NCBI GenBank assembly: GCA_033239525.1
Contig: BSYO01000003.1
Location: 9,170,001-9,234,000, forward strand
Length of the DNA stretch: 64,000 bases
Source: Nepenthes gracilis
Taxonomy: Eukaryota; Streptophyta; Magnoliopsida; Caryophyllales; Nepenthaceae
Reading direction: 5' to 3'
Shown one piece after another: positions 10,512-22,139 of this stretch (positions are counted from its first letter, which is position 1; every line of letters begins with the position of its first letter). The position numbers and the translations under genes were made by a program. Below the pieces are notes generated by a model that did no database searches, was not told the DNA's origin, and saw only the letters and a program-made list of their open reading frames with translations.

Positions 10512-12560
10512 ATTATGATCTAAATAAAAAAAATTCTAAGTTGGCTTATGAAAATAAATGCTTGTTAAATCATATATTATCATATTACGGATGAGTTGGA
10601 TAGATCTCCTCAACGACGACTTCAATAGACGGCTGGATTTACGCCACCACCATTGATGATTTGTATGCCTCCCTACATAAAATTTTCTGTAGTTCGTTTA
10701 TATTCCGCAATTAGAAAAAAATGTCAAATTAAGAATTGGGAAAAGCTTACCTCTTATGCTACGTTTGGAAAAAGCTTATTTGTATTCCAATCTTATTTTT
10801 AATGAAATAAATATTTTTTTATTTAATTATAATTTAATAAGAAATAATAATTTTTGAGAAATTATTATTTTTTAATTTTAGAAATAACAATTTCTATGTG
10901 ATACATGGTATTTTTTATTTTTGGATGAGATGAAATAGTAATTTCTACACATTTTTTTTTGAAATTTTGAAAATGCCCTCTCCCCTATTATACAGCACGG
11001 CATATTCTTTGCATATATATATATATATATATATTAATTGATTTATTAAATATTTTATACATGTAAATATATTATACACATAAATATTATATATTATATA
11101 ATAAAAATATATAAAATTTTTAAATATATAATTATTTAAAATATATATTATATAATATATACACATACCTTCTCTAATAATTACATTTTATATGATTATA
11201 TATTTTATACATATAATCATTTAAATATTTATTAAATATGTATATATAATTATATTTTATTTAGTATACCTATAATTATAATTATATTATATAAAATATA
11301 TAATATTTTATAAGGTTGTTGCCTGTGTTGTGAAAGATATATAATTATATTATATGATTACTTAATTTTTACACGCACACACATATATATACGTAATACA
11401 AAATGATTTTATTTTATTTAAATAATGTCAAAAAAGTCATTGTGATAAATTTTTACCTAATTTTTCATACTATTCTACAAATCAAATATTAGAATACTAA
11501 TTTTTAACTTATTATATTTTAATAACCAAATATGGGAATAATAATTTTCTACTCTATTCACATCCTATTCTATTACCTATAAATAATTATTATATTTTCA
11601 TCTTATTCCATTTTAACAATCAAACGTAGCGTTATAGGAATATGAAGAGTTTTTTTTTTAGTTTTATTTATAAAATTTAAAGTAAATAATTATTATATAA
11701 TTAAAAATAATTAAGATAAATTGAATATTTTTTTAAGAGATGAAATTGCCTCAATCGGCGAAATTAATGCCCAACTATCATCGAATTATTTGGCGGGTTT
11801 CCTAAATTTGAAAAACAGAGCAAGGGGTTATAAAACTTGTGAAGATGTAGTTTTTATATTTTATAATTTTAATTAATTATTTTTAAATAAATAAAAATTA
11901 AATTATTTTTAAAAAATAAAATAATTATTTAAAATTAATTATTTTAAAATAATTAGATTAAAATTATTATAATTAAGATTGAAGGATGTGTGAGATATAA
12001 GCACACAATAAGTCAACTCTCCGAACCTTTGAAAGGTAGATTTGGGGCTACTTTGTTGCGTTTTCATCTATCATTTTTTTATTATGTGAATAACCCTTAG
12101 ATTAAGATAATAAAAGAATTCAGATTTTATATATCATAAGAAAGAAAAGTGTAATATAATTTGTTATTCTATATAATATTAAAATAATTAAATACTTATA
12201 TCATAAAAATAAAATAAAAAATATCGCCGTCCCATTGCGGCATAGAGGGTGCTTGCCGGGATGAGGGAATCCCGCTTCTCTAATATCCATCATTGAATTA
12301 TTTTTAATCAAATAGTAATAATTTAAAATATTAAATAAAAATATTTAAATATAAATTTTTATTAAAATTTTTTTAATATTTAACTTAATATTTATTAAAT
12401 ATTAATATTATAAAAAATTTTAAAAAATTAATTATATATAATATTTTTAATACTTTAAAATTTTAATTATTAAATTTTAATCTAATAACTAAAAAAAAAA
12501 AAAAAAAAAGAAGCAAAGAGGAGCAAGAAATGGAAAAAAGCATGATCCCTCGTTCCGTGC
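10512..12560. other. AT-rich intergenic region upstream of KCS
   Basis: Very AT-rich, with a TA microsatellite at about 11017-11034 and many A/T runs. A short GC-richer patch at about 10590-10700 has no convincing protein. No gene, tRNA or element boundary recognised. Confidence 0.5.
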
Positions 12561-12570
12561 TCGACGTTCC

Positions 12571-12580
12571 CTATAAAAAC
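12571..12580 (+). promoter_or_regulatory. TATA box of the KCS gene
   Basis: CTATAAAAAC lies 132 bp before the start codon and is followed by a C/T-rich leader, as expected for a plant core promoter. Transcription probably starts around 12600. Confidence 0.7.
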
Positions 12581-12702
12581 TCCCCAATGTTCCTCTCATT
12601 CTTCGCCAAAAGTTCTCATTTGCTTTCTCTTCTCATTTTTTTGTTCGTGATTCAATCACCGTTTCATATTTCTTGCTTTCTGTATATTTGAATTAAGAAA
12701 TA

Positions 12703-14187
12703 ATGTCATCAACAGCGCCTCCCACCAGCTCGACGAAGCTCAAATACATGAAATTATGCTGCAAGTACGCAGTCAACCGCACCATTTCTGTCGTTCTCTT
12801 CCCCATAGCCCTCGGCGCCATGGTTAAAGCTCTAATCGTAGGCCCTGAACAGCTCCTGAGGATTTGGAGTTCCCTTCAGTTCGACCCCTACCATCTCTTA
12901 TCTTGTTGTTTCCTCCTCATCCTCGTCGCCACCGTCTACTACATGTCTAGGCCTCGGAAAGTCTACCTCGTCGACTACGCTTGCTACTTGCCTCCGGCAT
13001 CTTGTCGCGCACCGTCATCCGCCTTCGTGGAGCACTTAAAGTTGTTTACTAAAAATGAGAAAATCGTTGAATTCCAAAGGAAAATCCTCGAGAGGTCCGG
13101 ACTCGGCGAAGAGACGTGCCTTCCCCCCGCGATTTTCTGCATTCCTCCTATCTCGACTCTCGACGACAGCTATGCCGAAGCTCAAAATACGATTTTTACT
13201 ACCATGGACTCTCTGTTCCAGAAGACAGGGTTGCAGCCGAAGGACATCGACATACTCATAGTGAACTGTAGCATTTTTTGTCCGACGCCGTCGTTGTCTG
13301 CCATGATCGTTAACAAGTATAAGCTAAGAAGCAACATACAGAGCTTTAACTTAGGGGGGATGGGTTGCAGCGCCGGCCTAATATCGATAGGTCTAGCTCG
13401 AGATCTTCTCCAAACTCATCCTAACTCGAACGCTGTCGTTTTCAGCTTGGAGGTGATAACGTCGAATATATATCTGGGCGCTGATAGGTCAATGATCCTC
13501 CCCAGTTGCCTCTTCCGCATGGGTGGCGCCGCCATTCTCTTATCCAACAGGAGCAAGGAGAGGAAGCGGGCTAAGTATAGCTTGCTACACGTGGTGCGAA
13601 CTCACAAAGGTGCCGACGACAGAGCTTTTAACTGCGTAAGGCAGAAAAGAGACGCTGAAGGGTTAACCGCCGTGTCTCTATCCAAAGACCTCATGGCCGT
13701 CGCAGGAGAGGCCTTGAAGACCAACATCACGTCGCTTGGGCCCCTCGTCCTCCCGCCGTCCGAGCAGCTATTGTTTGCCCTGACTTTCATCGGCAGGAAA
13801 TTCATCAACCACAAGTGGAAGGCCTACGTGCCCGACTTCAAAGAGGCGTTCGAACACTTCTGCATCCACGCAGGAGGGCGGGCGGTGATTGACGAGCTGC
13901 AGAAGAGCCTGAATTTGTCGGATGAGCATGTGGAGTCGTCGAGGATGACGTTGCACAGATTCGGGAACACGTCGTCGTCGTGCCTGTGGTACGAGCTGAG
14001 CTACATTGAGGCGAAAGGGAGGATGAAGAAGGGGGATAGGGTGTGGCAGATAGGACTAGGAAGTGGGTTCAAGTGTAACAGCGCGGTGTGGAAGTGCATG
14101 AAGACCGTAAAGACGCCGATCGACGGACCTTGGGCTAACTGTATTGACCGGTACCCTGTCCATATTCCTGATGTCATTAAGCTCTAG
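12703..14187 (+). CDS. KCS: 3-ketoacyl-CoA synthase (very-long-chain fatty acid elongase condensing enzyme)
   Basis: Intact 494-residue intronless ORF, a normal length for plant KCS. KCS condenses long-chain acyl-CoA with malonyl-CoA, the first step of the ER elongase cycle that supplies very-long-chain fatty acids for waxes, suberin and sphingolipids. Two hydrophobic segments (about residues 27-47 and 64-82) fit ER membrane anchors, followed by the FAE1-type synthase domain. Residues expected for the family are present: Cys222 in GMGCSAG, His301 in RTHKGADD, His385 and His389 in EHFCIHAGG, and His418 and Asn422 in LHRFGNTSSS. The start is supported by a TATA box and leader; the next Met is residue 16. 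Odd points are Gly at the Asp usually seen in GCSAGLISIDLA (here ISIGLA), FCPTPS where FNPTPS is common, and SLEVIT where STENIT is common. The subfamily was not assigned. It is the only intact gene recognised here. Confidence 0.96.
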   Translation: MSSTAPPTSSTKLKYMKLCCKYAVNRTISVVLFPIALGAMVKALIVGPEQLLRIWSSLQFDPYHLLSCCFLLILVATVYYMSRPRKVYLVDYACYLPPASCRAPSSAFVEHLKLFTKNEKIVEFQRKILERSGLGEETCLPPAIFCIPPISTLDDSYAEAQNTIFTTMDSLFQKTGLQPKDIDILIVNCSIFCPTPSLSAMIVNKYKLRSNIQSFNLGGMGCSAGLISIGLARDLLQTHPNSNAVVFSLEVITSNIYLGADRSMILPSCLFRMGGAAILLSNRSKERKRAKYSLLHVVRTHKGADDRAFNCVRQKRDAEGLTAVSLSKDLMAVAGEALKTNITSLGPLVLPPSEQLLFALTFIGRKFINHKWKAYVPDFKEAFEHFCIHAGGRAVIDELQKSLNLSDEHVESSRMTLHRFGNTSSSCLWYELSYIEAKGRMKKGDRVWQIGLGSGFKCNSAVWKCMKTVKTPIDGPWANCIDRYPVHIPDVIKL

Positions 14188-14530
14188 CACCACCGACATG
14201 CCACCACTCTTCTCCGGTCATTCTATTACAACTGCTACTGGTTAAAAGAAGAAGAAGAAGAAGAAGTCAGCGTATCATCTCCCCGTTTCTTAAATTGGAC
14301 TTCCCCCCACAAGGAATTAGAGCAGTTTTAATTATTGCAAGTATTACAAAAAAAAAAAAAAAATAAAATGAAAAAAAGATAGAAGTTATTTTATCATGGG
14401 GTGTGACTTGTCGCTTTGAGTTTCACAGGTTTAATTAGCAATAAGCACTGAAAAATGTTCCGGAGTTAATGTGTATTGCTATTGCATATTCCATCGCTCT
14501 TGTATTGAAAAAAAACCTTTTCAAGGGTAT
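14188..14530 (+). terminator. KCS 3' UTR and poly(A) region
   Basis: After TAG at 14187 come an AAG microsatellite (about 14248-14266) and an AATAAA at 14362-14367 within an A-rich stretch. T-rich sequence with TTGTATTG follows at about 14500. The exact cleavage site cannot be read. Confidence 0.5.
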
Positions 14531-15659
14531 TAGTTTATGAGATGGGATCCGTTAAAAAATTTCCATTCCATAAGATTATAGTTTTACTTGCTTTATATCC
14601 TTACCCTAAAAGTAATGTCGTATTAAAAATTTCAATGCAGAATTAATAATTCAACTTCAATAGATAATATAGATTGTTTTGTTTTTTTAAAATTTTTTTT
14701 ATCGAATTTACCTCTGAATTGTAAAATTATTACTGATATCTAATTTTAAAAGAGAACCTTGAATAAGTTATTACTTAATTATTGGCTCACTAATAAGCGA
14801 TTAATTGCTGACATGCTACAAACCTTTGAGAAGGCTCACCAATTCCAAGGGACGGCATCACCAAATCATTACAAAATTAAACTTCTATTTTTTTCACCAG
14901 GAAGGGGAATAAAAAACTAAGAGTTCAGCAGAACTAATCGCTAGTCAATCAAAAAGATATAAAATAAATTATAACAAATTAAAATATATCTATAACTAAG
15001 AGAATTTTTGTATTATTATAAGAAATTAATAAAAATCGATGATATATATATATATACTTTAAAAAATATTTATAATGTTATTTTTTTAACTATAATTATA
15101 TTTTCCAGGAGAACAAAATAAACTTTTTACCGTTAAAGAAGTCTAACAGTCAAAATTACATCCCAGCAATACCAAAATATCGTGGCCTAGATCCAAATTA
15201 TTCGACCAAATCTGACCTGACCACTCAAAAGTCTCAAATTATAAACAATCCTTAGAAATTTAATATTAATACAATATTCATAGTAATAATAAATACCTCA
15301 ACGTATGAGATTATATAAATATGCATGACATTAAAATTTTTAAGAACATAGTCCGAATAAAATATCCAAATATCAAATTGATATAGGGACATGCTCCTCC
15401 ATCAAAGGAATAGCGGCAATCCTTCAAAATTTAAGACAAACATTTCCTCTGAAGGACAGTGGAAGCTGTGGCAATAGCTAGAGTTGTAAGACGAAAAAAT
15501 TCTTTAATTTTTATCTCAATCATATAAACCTGATGTTTTTTTTAAATTTGAGTTATCAAATAAATTAGAAAATCACCTGATCTTTTTGGTAGGTCGAGTT
15601 AAAACTTGTTTAATTTTTATTACTTTAAATCTAAATCTTATACACTATAATTGACAAAT
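14531..15659. other. AT-rich region with possible LTR debris
   Basis: No gene seen. Around 15160-15310 the wording (CAAATTATTCGACCAAATC ... AAAGTCTCAAATTATAAAC) loosely resembles the minus-strand ends of the chromovirus-like LTRs at 7217 and 25000. It is too decayed to delimit. Confidence 0.4.
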
Positions 15660-16805
15660 AAAATGCCAAAGGATAATAAAACTCGCTCCCCAACTGTGTG
15701 TCTCAGAATATTTCCACCACAACAATCCTAATAGTTTAACAAATATTCACAAAATATTGTCCATGATTATACATAGCCTCAAGATGGCAATTATGATTCA
15801 ACAAATCTCTCCGGAAGGTAATGGACATGCAATGACCTCCAATACCATCCTAAAAAAGGAAGGAATGTCCTTAAACAGCCACAATCACCATACGCACTCA
15901 TCACGCGATCGTTGAGACAACTCAGCGGTCTACCAAAGGCAGCCAACACTAGCCGCGAAGGCCATATCGGCTTTAATTCTATAAATACTCCTTTATCTCT
16001 GAGGGAAAAAGGGCCGAACAATTTTCAAGACACAAGCATCCTAGAAAGATCGAGGAGCTCTCTCTTTCTCAAGCCACTCAGCCCACGAGTACACACTTTT
16101 TTAAGGCCACTCCCTAATTGAATGTATTGATGGAAACTCAATCCTCCACCTCAAAGCCGCTTCCCCGCTGAGTACACTTTTGATGCTCAGTCCTTCATCT
16201 TAAAGCCGCTCCTCAATTAAGTATACTAATTGGAGCTTAAGCATCTATCTCAAAGTTGCTCCCCAATTGGGTATACTCATCAAAACTCAGTTCTCCACCT
16301 CAAAGTTGCTTTTAGTAGAGTGTACTCATTGAAACTCAACACTCCGCTACTCCTAGTCAAGTGCACTCATTGGAGCTTAGGCCTCCATCTCAAAACCACA
16401 CTCTAGTTGAGCGCATTCATCAAAAGTTTGTCCTCCATCTTTCTCAAAGCCACTCCCTAACTAAGCACACTTTTGAATTTCAATCATCTATCACAAAGCT
16501 ACTCCTCGATAGAGCACACTCGCCATAATCTAACCATTCATTAACACTCAATCTCCTGAAGTATACATCTACGTATTTCTCACTCATCCTTTTGTCTTTC
16601 TCTCATTGTAGAAAGCTTTCTAATTTGTTTGTTGAAGAATAAATTTGGGAGTGAGTTTCGCCATTCTCTGACCTTTTGTTTGTCAGTTGTAGTGTGTAAG
16701 ATTTAGGGTTCGAGTAACGAATACCAAACTCGCTTCAACTCGACCTATCAAAAAGATCAGGCGGCTCCCTTATTCATTTAGTAATTCAGATTTAGGGACA
16801 CATCA
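15660..16805 (+). mobile_element. LTR H (fragment or solo LTR)
   Basis: A TATA-like TCTATAAATAC at 15979-15989 is followed by a minisatellite. The end block (AGTGTGTAAGATTTAGGG, ACCAAACTCGCTTCAACTCG) matches the block at 1970-2030 and closes with ACACATCA at 16805. No primer site of the TTGGCGCC type follows. The left boundary is a guess. Confidence 0.5.
16072..16520 (+). repeat. Minisatellite in LTR H
   Basis: About 45-60 bp degenerate units containing CTCAAAGCCGCTCCCCAATT and GAGTACACTCATTGGAGCTC-like segments. It lies directly downstream of the LTR TATA box, that is, in the part predicted to be transcribed. Confidence 0.75.
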
Positions 16806-16829
16806 GAACCAAACCTCATCCACAATCCT

Positions 16830-17960
16830 TAAAATCTCATTATCATCTAAATGAGGGGTTGGCGAAATTGTTATTTGGATGTTAGGATAATTAGAGATTA
16901 CCCTGGGAGGAAAATCTGTCAAAATGCCACCCATCCTCTTTATAAAAGGAGGAAGCACATCTACAACGGTTTCTCCCCCTAATGACAACATAATAATTAA
17001 CTACATCCAAAGCAATTTGGGTTAAGAAATTATCAACCTTGCATGATTCGGTTGCATTTTCTTTTATTAGATCAGCTTATAATCTAGTCATCACATACTC
17101 ATTCTCAAAAATCGAACAAAAAAATACAATATTGACATCACCCTATTTGTTCGACAAAACCCAATTATTGAAAACTTATGATCTAGCAGTGCCATCAGCG
17201 GTAAGTGCTGGCATTGAGATTTCATTCCCCAATTTGTCATCGATCAATAACACCCTTCTTAAAACCTCCTTATAATCCTCAAGCTCAAAAGAAACTAAAT
17301 GACAGTTGAATAATATATGTTAGTTAATACTGAAACCTCTCGGCTTTCCTTGCTCCACCAACAACAAAGTAGGATGCATAGCACGAGAGTTCCATATACT
17401 TAGCCTTATATTGAGCAATGGTTATTGATCCTTATTACAGTAGGAAGAACTCTCTTCCTTCTGGTTTCTTAAAGTCTTTGGAAAGTACTTATCTGTGAAC
17501 ATCTTACGAAAAGCCTCCCCAAGAAAATATATCTACCTTAGGTCTAAGCTCTCTCAACTCTATACTCCACCAGTGCTCAGTTTTGCCACTTAGCATGTAC
17601 AAAGCATAGCAAACTCGGTTTTCCTAAGAATAGCCAAGCATGACAAATGCCTTGTGTATTCTTCCCTTCTAGTAGTTGGCCTCTCCTATAAACTTTAAAA
17701 GGCTCTGCTATATAAAATTATTAAAATAATTATGTTTCTTAGGTGCCAACTCTAAGACTAGTACTCCAACCGCATGAATCATCAGTCCAGTTAGTTGATG
17801 TAATGCACTGACTATAGCTACCATATCCATAGGTGCCACTACATGACTAAAACCTCTTGAAGAACTTCCAAGATGATAACTTGTGACATAACATGTCCTC
17901 ATTTTCATATAAATCCACAATATATATATATCATTCAAAGGATCCACAAATTGCCATATC
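16830..17960 (-). pseudogene. Decayed gag of a chromovirus-like Ty3/gypsy element
   Basis: Read on the minus strand, 17515-17455 translates LGEAFRKMFTDKYFPKTLRN then QKEE, the conserved core of chromovirus-type gag. Farther 3', pieces such as LELEDYKEVLRR-like sequence (about 17270) also fit, and the upstream part has VLVLELAPKK (about 17740). Many stops and frameshifts. The position just inside a minus-strand primer site and LTR confirms orientation. Protease and RT are absent. Confidence 0.55.
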
Positions 17961-17965
17961 AAGTA

Positions 17966-17977
17966 GCTCCAATTCCA
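17966..17977 (-). other. Primer binding site (iMet-like) of the chromovirus remnant
   Basis: The minus strand reads TGGAATTGGAGC, matching 9 of 12 bases of the usual plant iMet primer site TGGTATCAGAGC. It lies two bases inside an LTR terminus (CA at 17980 on the minus strand). Confidence 0.5.
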
Positions 17978-17979
17978 TA

Positions 17980-18966
17980 TGAATTGAATACAGTATCGGA
18001 TTTTTTTTACAGATGTTATTGGACATCAAAATTATTACTATAAAAAAATCCGCGGAAGTATAAATGATGACTATACTAATTAGTGGAAGTATAACTAAAT
18101 GAACAATATCAACTTTGTATTTTATTCATCACAAGATAGAGTACATAATATCCTAATCACTACATTACAATTGATCACCACTGAGCCTATTCACCTTCTG
18201 ACTTCAATTCTCATCACCAAATATCAACTTGTAATTGCCATTTGAAATGTTAGGAAAATAGTAAGAGAGTGAGTTAAATACTCAATAAGGTATATTAAAA
18301 TAAAGATATACATATTTACACTTAAAAAAATATATAAGTAAGAGGAATAGGAATATACATAAACTTTTGTCTTTTTAAGCCTTTTCTTTTCTGATTATTA
18401 TCTATCATTTGTTTTTCTATTATCTATCTTTAGGGATTAGAGTTAATAGGCCTTACCAACTAAGAAAACAAACAAATCGAAGAAAGAATTGTATTAGTTC
18501 ACATAATTTAAAACCAATCTCGTTTAATATCTTGAGGCGGGTGGATTGTGATAGTACACACAATCTAAGGTCTAACATCCTTTTATATCTTGAGATGGAT
18601 GGTACAACCTAAAATCTCGGTAGACGAGGTCTGAAGCCATCTTGCGACTTTTAGAACAATTCTTTGATTTTTCACTATAATATTCTAAGGTATATCAATG
18701 AATATCACCCACGAAAATTATGGCCAATGTAATCCCTTGAATTTTTATTGCAATATTTCTAGTATGTTAAGAAATATTACTCGCTGAAATAATTTCTTAG
18801 TCCGATTTCATACTTATTTTTTAAAACATGATCATTTCTTATGAAAGCTTTTATCTTATTTTTATACTTCTTTCCTTAATTTTCTCCACTCTGGGAGAAA
18901 ATATTTATCATTCTCGGAACATGTAAAACTTTAATGCAAACTTTTCATTATAACGAAACATGCACC
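17980..18966 (-). repeat. 5' LTR of the chromovirus remnant, 3' portion
   Basis: The minus-strand LTR terminates next to the primer site at 17980. It contains ACCTTATTGAGTATTTAACT plus CACTC, the landmark found in the other long LTRs. The LTR is cut at 18966 by the solo LTR and resumes at 22008. A related fragment lies at 41711-42530. Confidence 0.55.
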
Positions 18967-19914
18967 AAAACTGTAACGATTCAACTTCTGAAGTATAGAA
19001 AGTCCCAGTCATCGAGTCAAAATAATCAAAAGATCGAGAAAAATTAAAGGTTATCCGACAACTGCGTTGACCGAAAAATATAATAAGAAGTTCCAAACCA
19101 GCCTTAGAGCATATTCTGAAATCAAAAAATTTTAAGGCTGGAGTGCATTGCGTGAAGTGAGGCCGAAGTGGCCTTGAAGATCGGAGTGGCTTTGTATGTT
19201 GGTAAAGTTGGAGTAGAATTATGGGTGTAAGGAGAATCAAATCCGAAGTTGATGAGAAGGTAATGGACGGAGAATAATAAAAAGAAGTTGACCGGATTTG
19301 AGGATATTATATTGACTGGACTTAGAAAAGTTGACCGAAATAAATTAATGGCAACTAAAGAAAAAGGCAAGCTTTATTATTTAGTTAGAATCCAATTAGG
19401 CGGCAACTAAGCAGCGACCAAATAGAGTAGGTAAATCAACCTGATTACTCCACCTACCCCCTGAAAAGAATTACCTAACCCTGAAAAGAATTACCAAGCA
19501 AGTAACCTACCTCCACTTACCCACCTGCTCACTCTTCTTTATATATCGGACTCTAGTTGAGGTGTAGTGTGAGTTTCTAGAGCCAAGGAAGAATAAGAAG
19601 CGAAGAAGGAGGGAAGAACTTTGAGGCAGTTGGAGTGGACAGTCAGGCAAGTGTACCTCGAACGCTATTCTTTTTAAGTTCATATTTAAGAATGTTTGCA
19701 AATGCACTCTCCATTTTTAAGTTTCAAAAGTACTCACCACTGTTTTTAAGATAATGCATGTTCTTGAAGCAAATATATCCGATATTGTTATGCAATTATG
19801 TTGGTTCTGTTAATCGCATGCTTAAAAGAAACATTGACACTTATGATACTAGATTTTATTCTACTTGAAGTATGATTATCTACCAAATTATACGAACTCT
19901 GATAATTACATATT

Positions 19915-20860
19915 TTTGAAGAAAAAGAACTCCGTCCGTTTAAGAAAAAGAACTCCGTCCTTTTTGAAGAAAAAGTACTCCGTCCGTTTAAGAAAAAGAA
20001 TTCCGTCCTTTTTGAAGAAAAAGTACTCAAAAAAGAGCTCCGGCTTTTGTGGGAAAAGAACTCCGGCCTTTTGAGCTCCGACTTTTGTTAAAGAACTCTG
20101 GCCTCTGTCTAAAAGAACTCCGGCATTTTAATTACTCCGACTTTTGAGCACTCCGACCTTTTTTGAGAACTCCAGCTTTTTGAGAAAAAGCACTCCGATT
20201 TTCGGAGAAAAAGCACTCCGAATTTTTGAGCACTCTGGCCTTTTGAGAAAAAGCACTCTGGCTTTTGAGCACTCCGGCCTTTTGAGAAAAAGCACTCAAA
20301 TTTTCTGAGAAAAAGCACTTCGGATTTTTGAGCACTCTGGCCTTTTAAGAAAAAGTACTCCGAATTTTTGAGCACTCCGGCTTTTTGAGAAAAAAAGCAC
20401 TCTGAATTTATGAAACTTCGGCTTTGAAAAGTAGTCCGCCCTTTAAAAAGCAATCCGTCCATTTGAGTAAAAAGCACTCTGGCTTTCAGTAAAAAGCACT
20501 CCTTTCTTCAGTAAATAGCACTCCGGATTTATGAAACTTCGGCTTTTTAAATGTACTCCGTCCAAAAAGAGTTCCGTCCTTCTGAAAGTACTCCGTCCAA
20601 AAAGAGCTCCGTCCTTTTTAAAAGTACTCCGTCCAAGCTTTTCTGAAGTCCTGCATTTTGAAGAAAAAGAACTTTGGCTTTTCTTGAACTCCGACTTTTT
20701 AAACTCCGGCATTTTGAGAAAAAGAACCCCGGCTTCCTGAACTCCGGCATTTTGAAGAAAAAGAACTTTGACTTTTCTTAAACTCCAGCTTTTTGAGAAA
20801 AAGAGAACTCCGGCTTTTGCACTCCGCCCTTTGCCAAAAAGAACTCCGGCCTCAAGTGTA
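19915..20860 (+). repeat. Minisatellite in the solo LTR (GAAAAAGCACTCCGGCTTTT type)
   Basis: Almost 1 kb of variable-length units (about 20-40 bp) built from AGAAAAAGCACTCCG and ACTCCGGCCTTTTGAG. The array begins about 370 bp after the TATA box. ORFs on either strand are repetition artefacts. Confidence 0.9.
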
Positions 20861-21164
20861 TTTTAAAATTGGCTTTAAGTATATAATTTTTAAAATAAGT
20901 TCTATGATTTGAAATCGGTTTGAAGTATATGATTTTTGAACCGGCCTTGAGATATTCTGTGCATAATTTCTGAAGGGTAAATGGTGATGTATCTGACTGA
21001 AAATGATTTTCCGTAAGCAATAAGAAGATAAGAAGAAAGTGTGACTGATGCTTTCAGTAAGCAACAAGAAGTATTTTGTTCTGTTATAAGACTGATTTCC
21101 AGTCGGGTAAGGTTCTCCGGCATGCGCCTTAGAACGTTATGGTGGTAATTGAGGATAACTCTAT

Positions 21165-21290
21165 CCATGGAGTTATTTGTGGTCCGCCCTGTCCTCGGGG
21201 CGGTACGGTCAGGAGGAAAGGAAACTCTGTCCATTGAGCTATTTGTGGTCCGCCCTTCCTCGAGGCGTTACGGTCAGGAGGAAAGTTATG
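21165..21290 (+). repeat. Tandem duplication inside the solo LTR
   Basis: Two copies of a roughly 65-bp unit containing GAGTTATTTGTGGTCCGCCC and CGGTACGGTCAGGAGGAAAG. The second copy starts near 21230. It is GC-richer than its surroundings. Confidence 0.8.
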
Positions 21291-22139
21291 TTTTTGGTCT
21301 ACCTTCGAGTGGCATACCTATCCCACGAGACGGGATACTTCTGTTCAGTTATCGGCCTTGGATTGTGTGGATTGAACACAATCTATCCTCAATTATTCAC
21401 CCCCTTCACTAGTAGGGCCTACTAGTGGGATCCGATAAAGATGAGTTTTCTGTAAAAGTAAGACCGACTTCTGGAATGTAAGTACATTGATTTCTGATTT
21501 TCGAAGACTGTTTCTATTTTCTCACAGTTCTGCATACGTCTACGTTATGTTTCTGTTATGAATTACTTTCTTATGTCATTTGTAACTTTGTGTGATAGTA
21601 TCTGTTTTAATAAGTTATGTTCTGCACACATGTTTTACTATATACTTGCATGTACCTTATTGGACCTGACTCACTGTTTTATGGTTTTTCTCCCTCTGAT
21701 GAGACTTTAGAGCTTGTGCCTGACGAGTTGGAGTGATTAGAGCTTGTTTGAAGAATTATTAAAGATTCGGAAGCTTATTTTGGAGAATATCATTGTAATG
21801 ACTTGATTATGATTCATAGACTTTCATGATTAGACATTTGATTTATGTACTCAGAAATGAATATTTTGGAATGAAGATGAATGCTTCCGCAGGATGTTAG
21901 ACTAACTTCCGCTATACTTCTTATGGTTAAAAGTATATGGTTCATAAATGGCATTCAGATCCTGTGTTGCAAAAAAAAAAAAAAAATCCCGTTCCGTCAC
22001 AAAAACATACAATCATAAAATACAATATTTGATAATAAATCGTAAATCATAAAAAAATCAATGCATTATATGTTTTCGTGGCTTTAACCTTAAAATTTTA
22101 TATATGTTAAAATACATATTTAACATATGATATATTTGA

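Larger units (their letters stand above)
18972..22002 (+). mobile_element. Solo LTR with intact target-site duplication
   Basis: Starts TGTAACGATTCAACTTCTGA at 18972 and ends CCGTTCCGTCACA at 22002. It is flanked by identical AAAAC at 18967-18971 and 22003-22007. Length is about 3.03 kb. A TATA box (TTTATATATCGG) lies at 19539-19549, a minisatellite at about 19915-20860 and a GC-richer tandem duplication at about 21165-21285. No primer site, PPT or pol is attached, so this is a solo LTR left by LTR-LTR recombination of a chromovirus-like element. Confidence 0.85.

Noticed and set aside
13602..13956. Minus-strand ORFs opposite KCS
   Set aside because: Shadows of the KCS coding frame; no promoter or domain.
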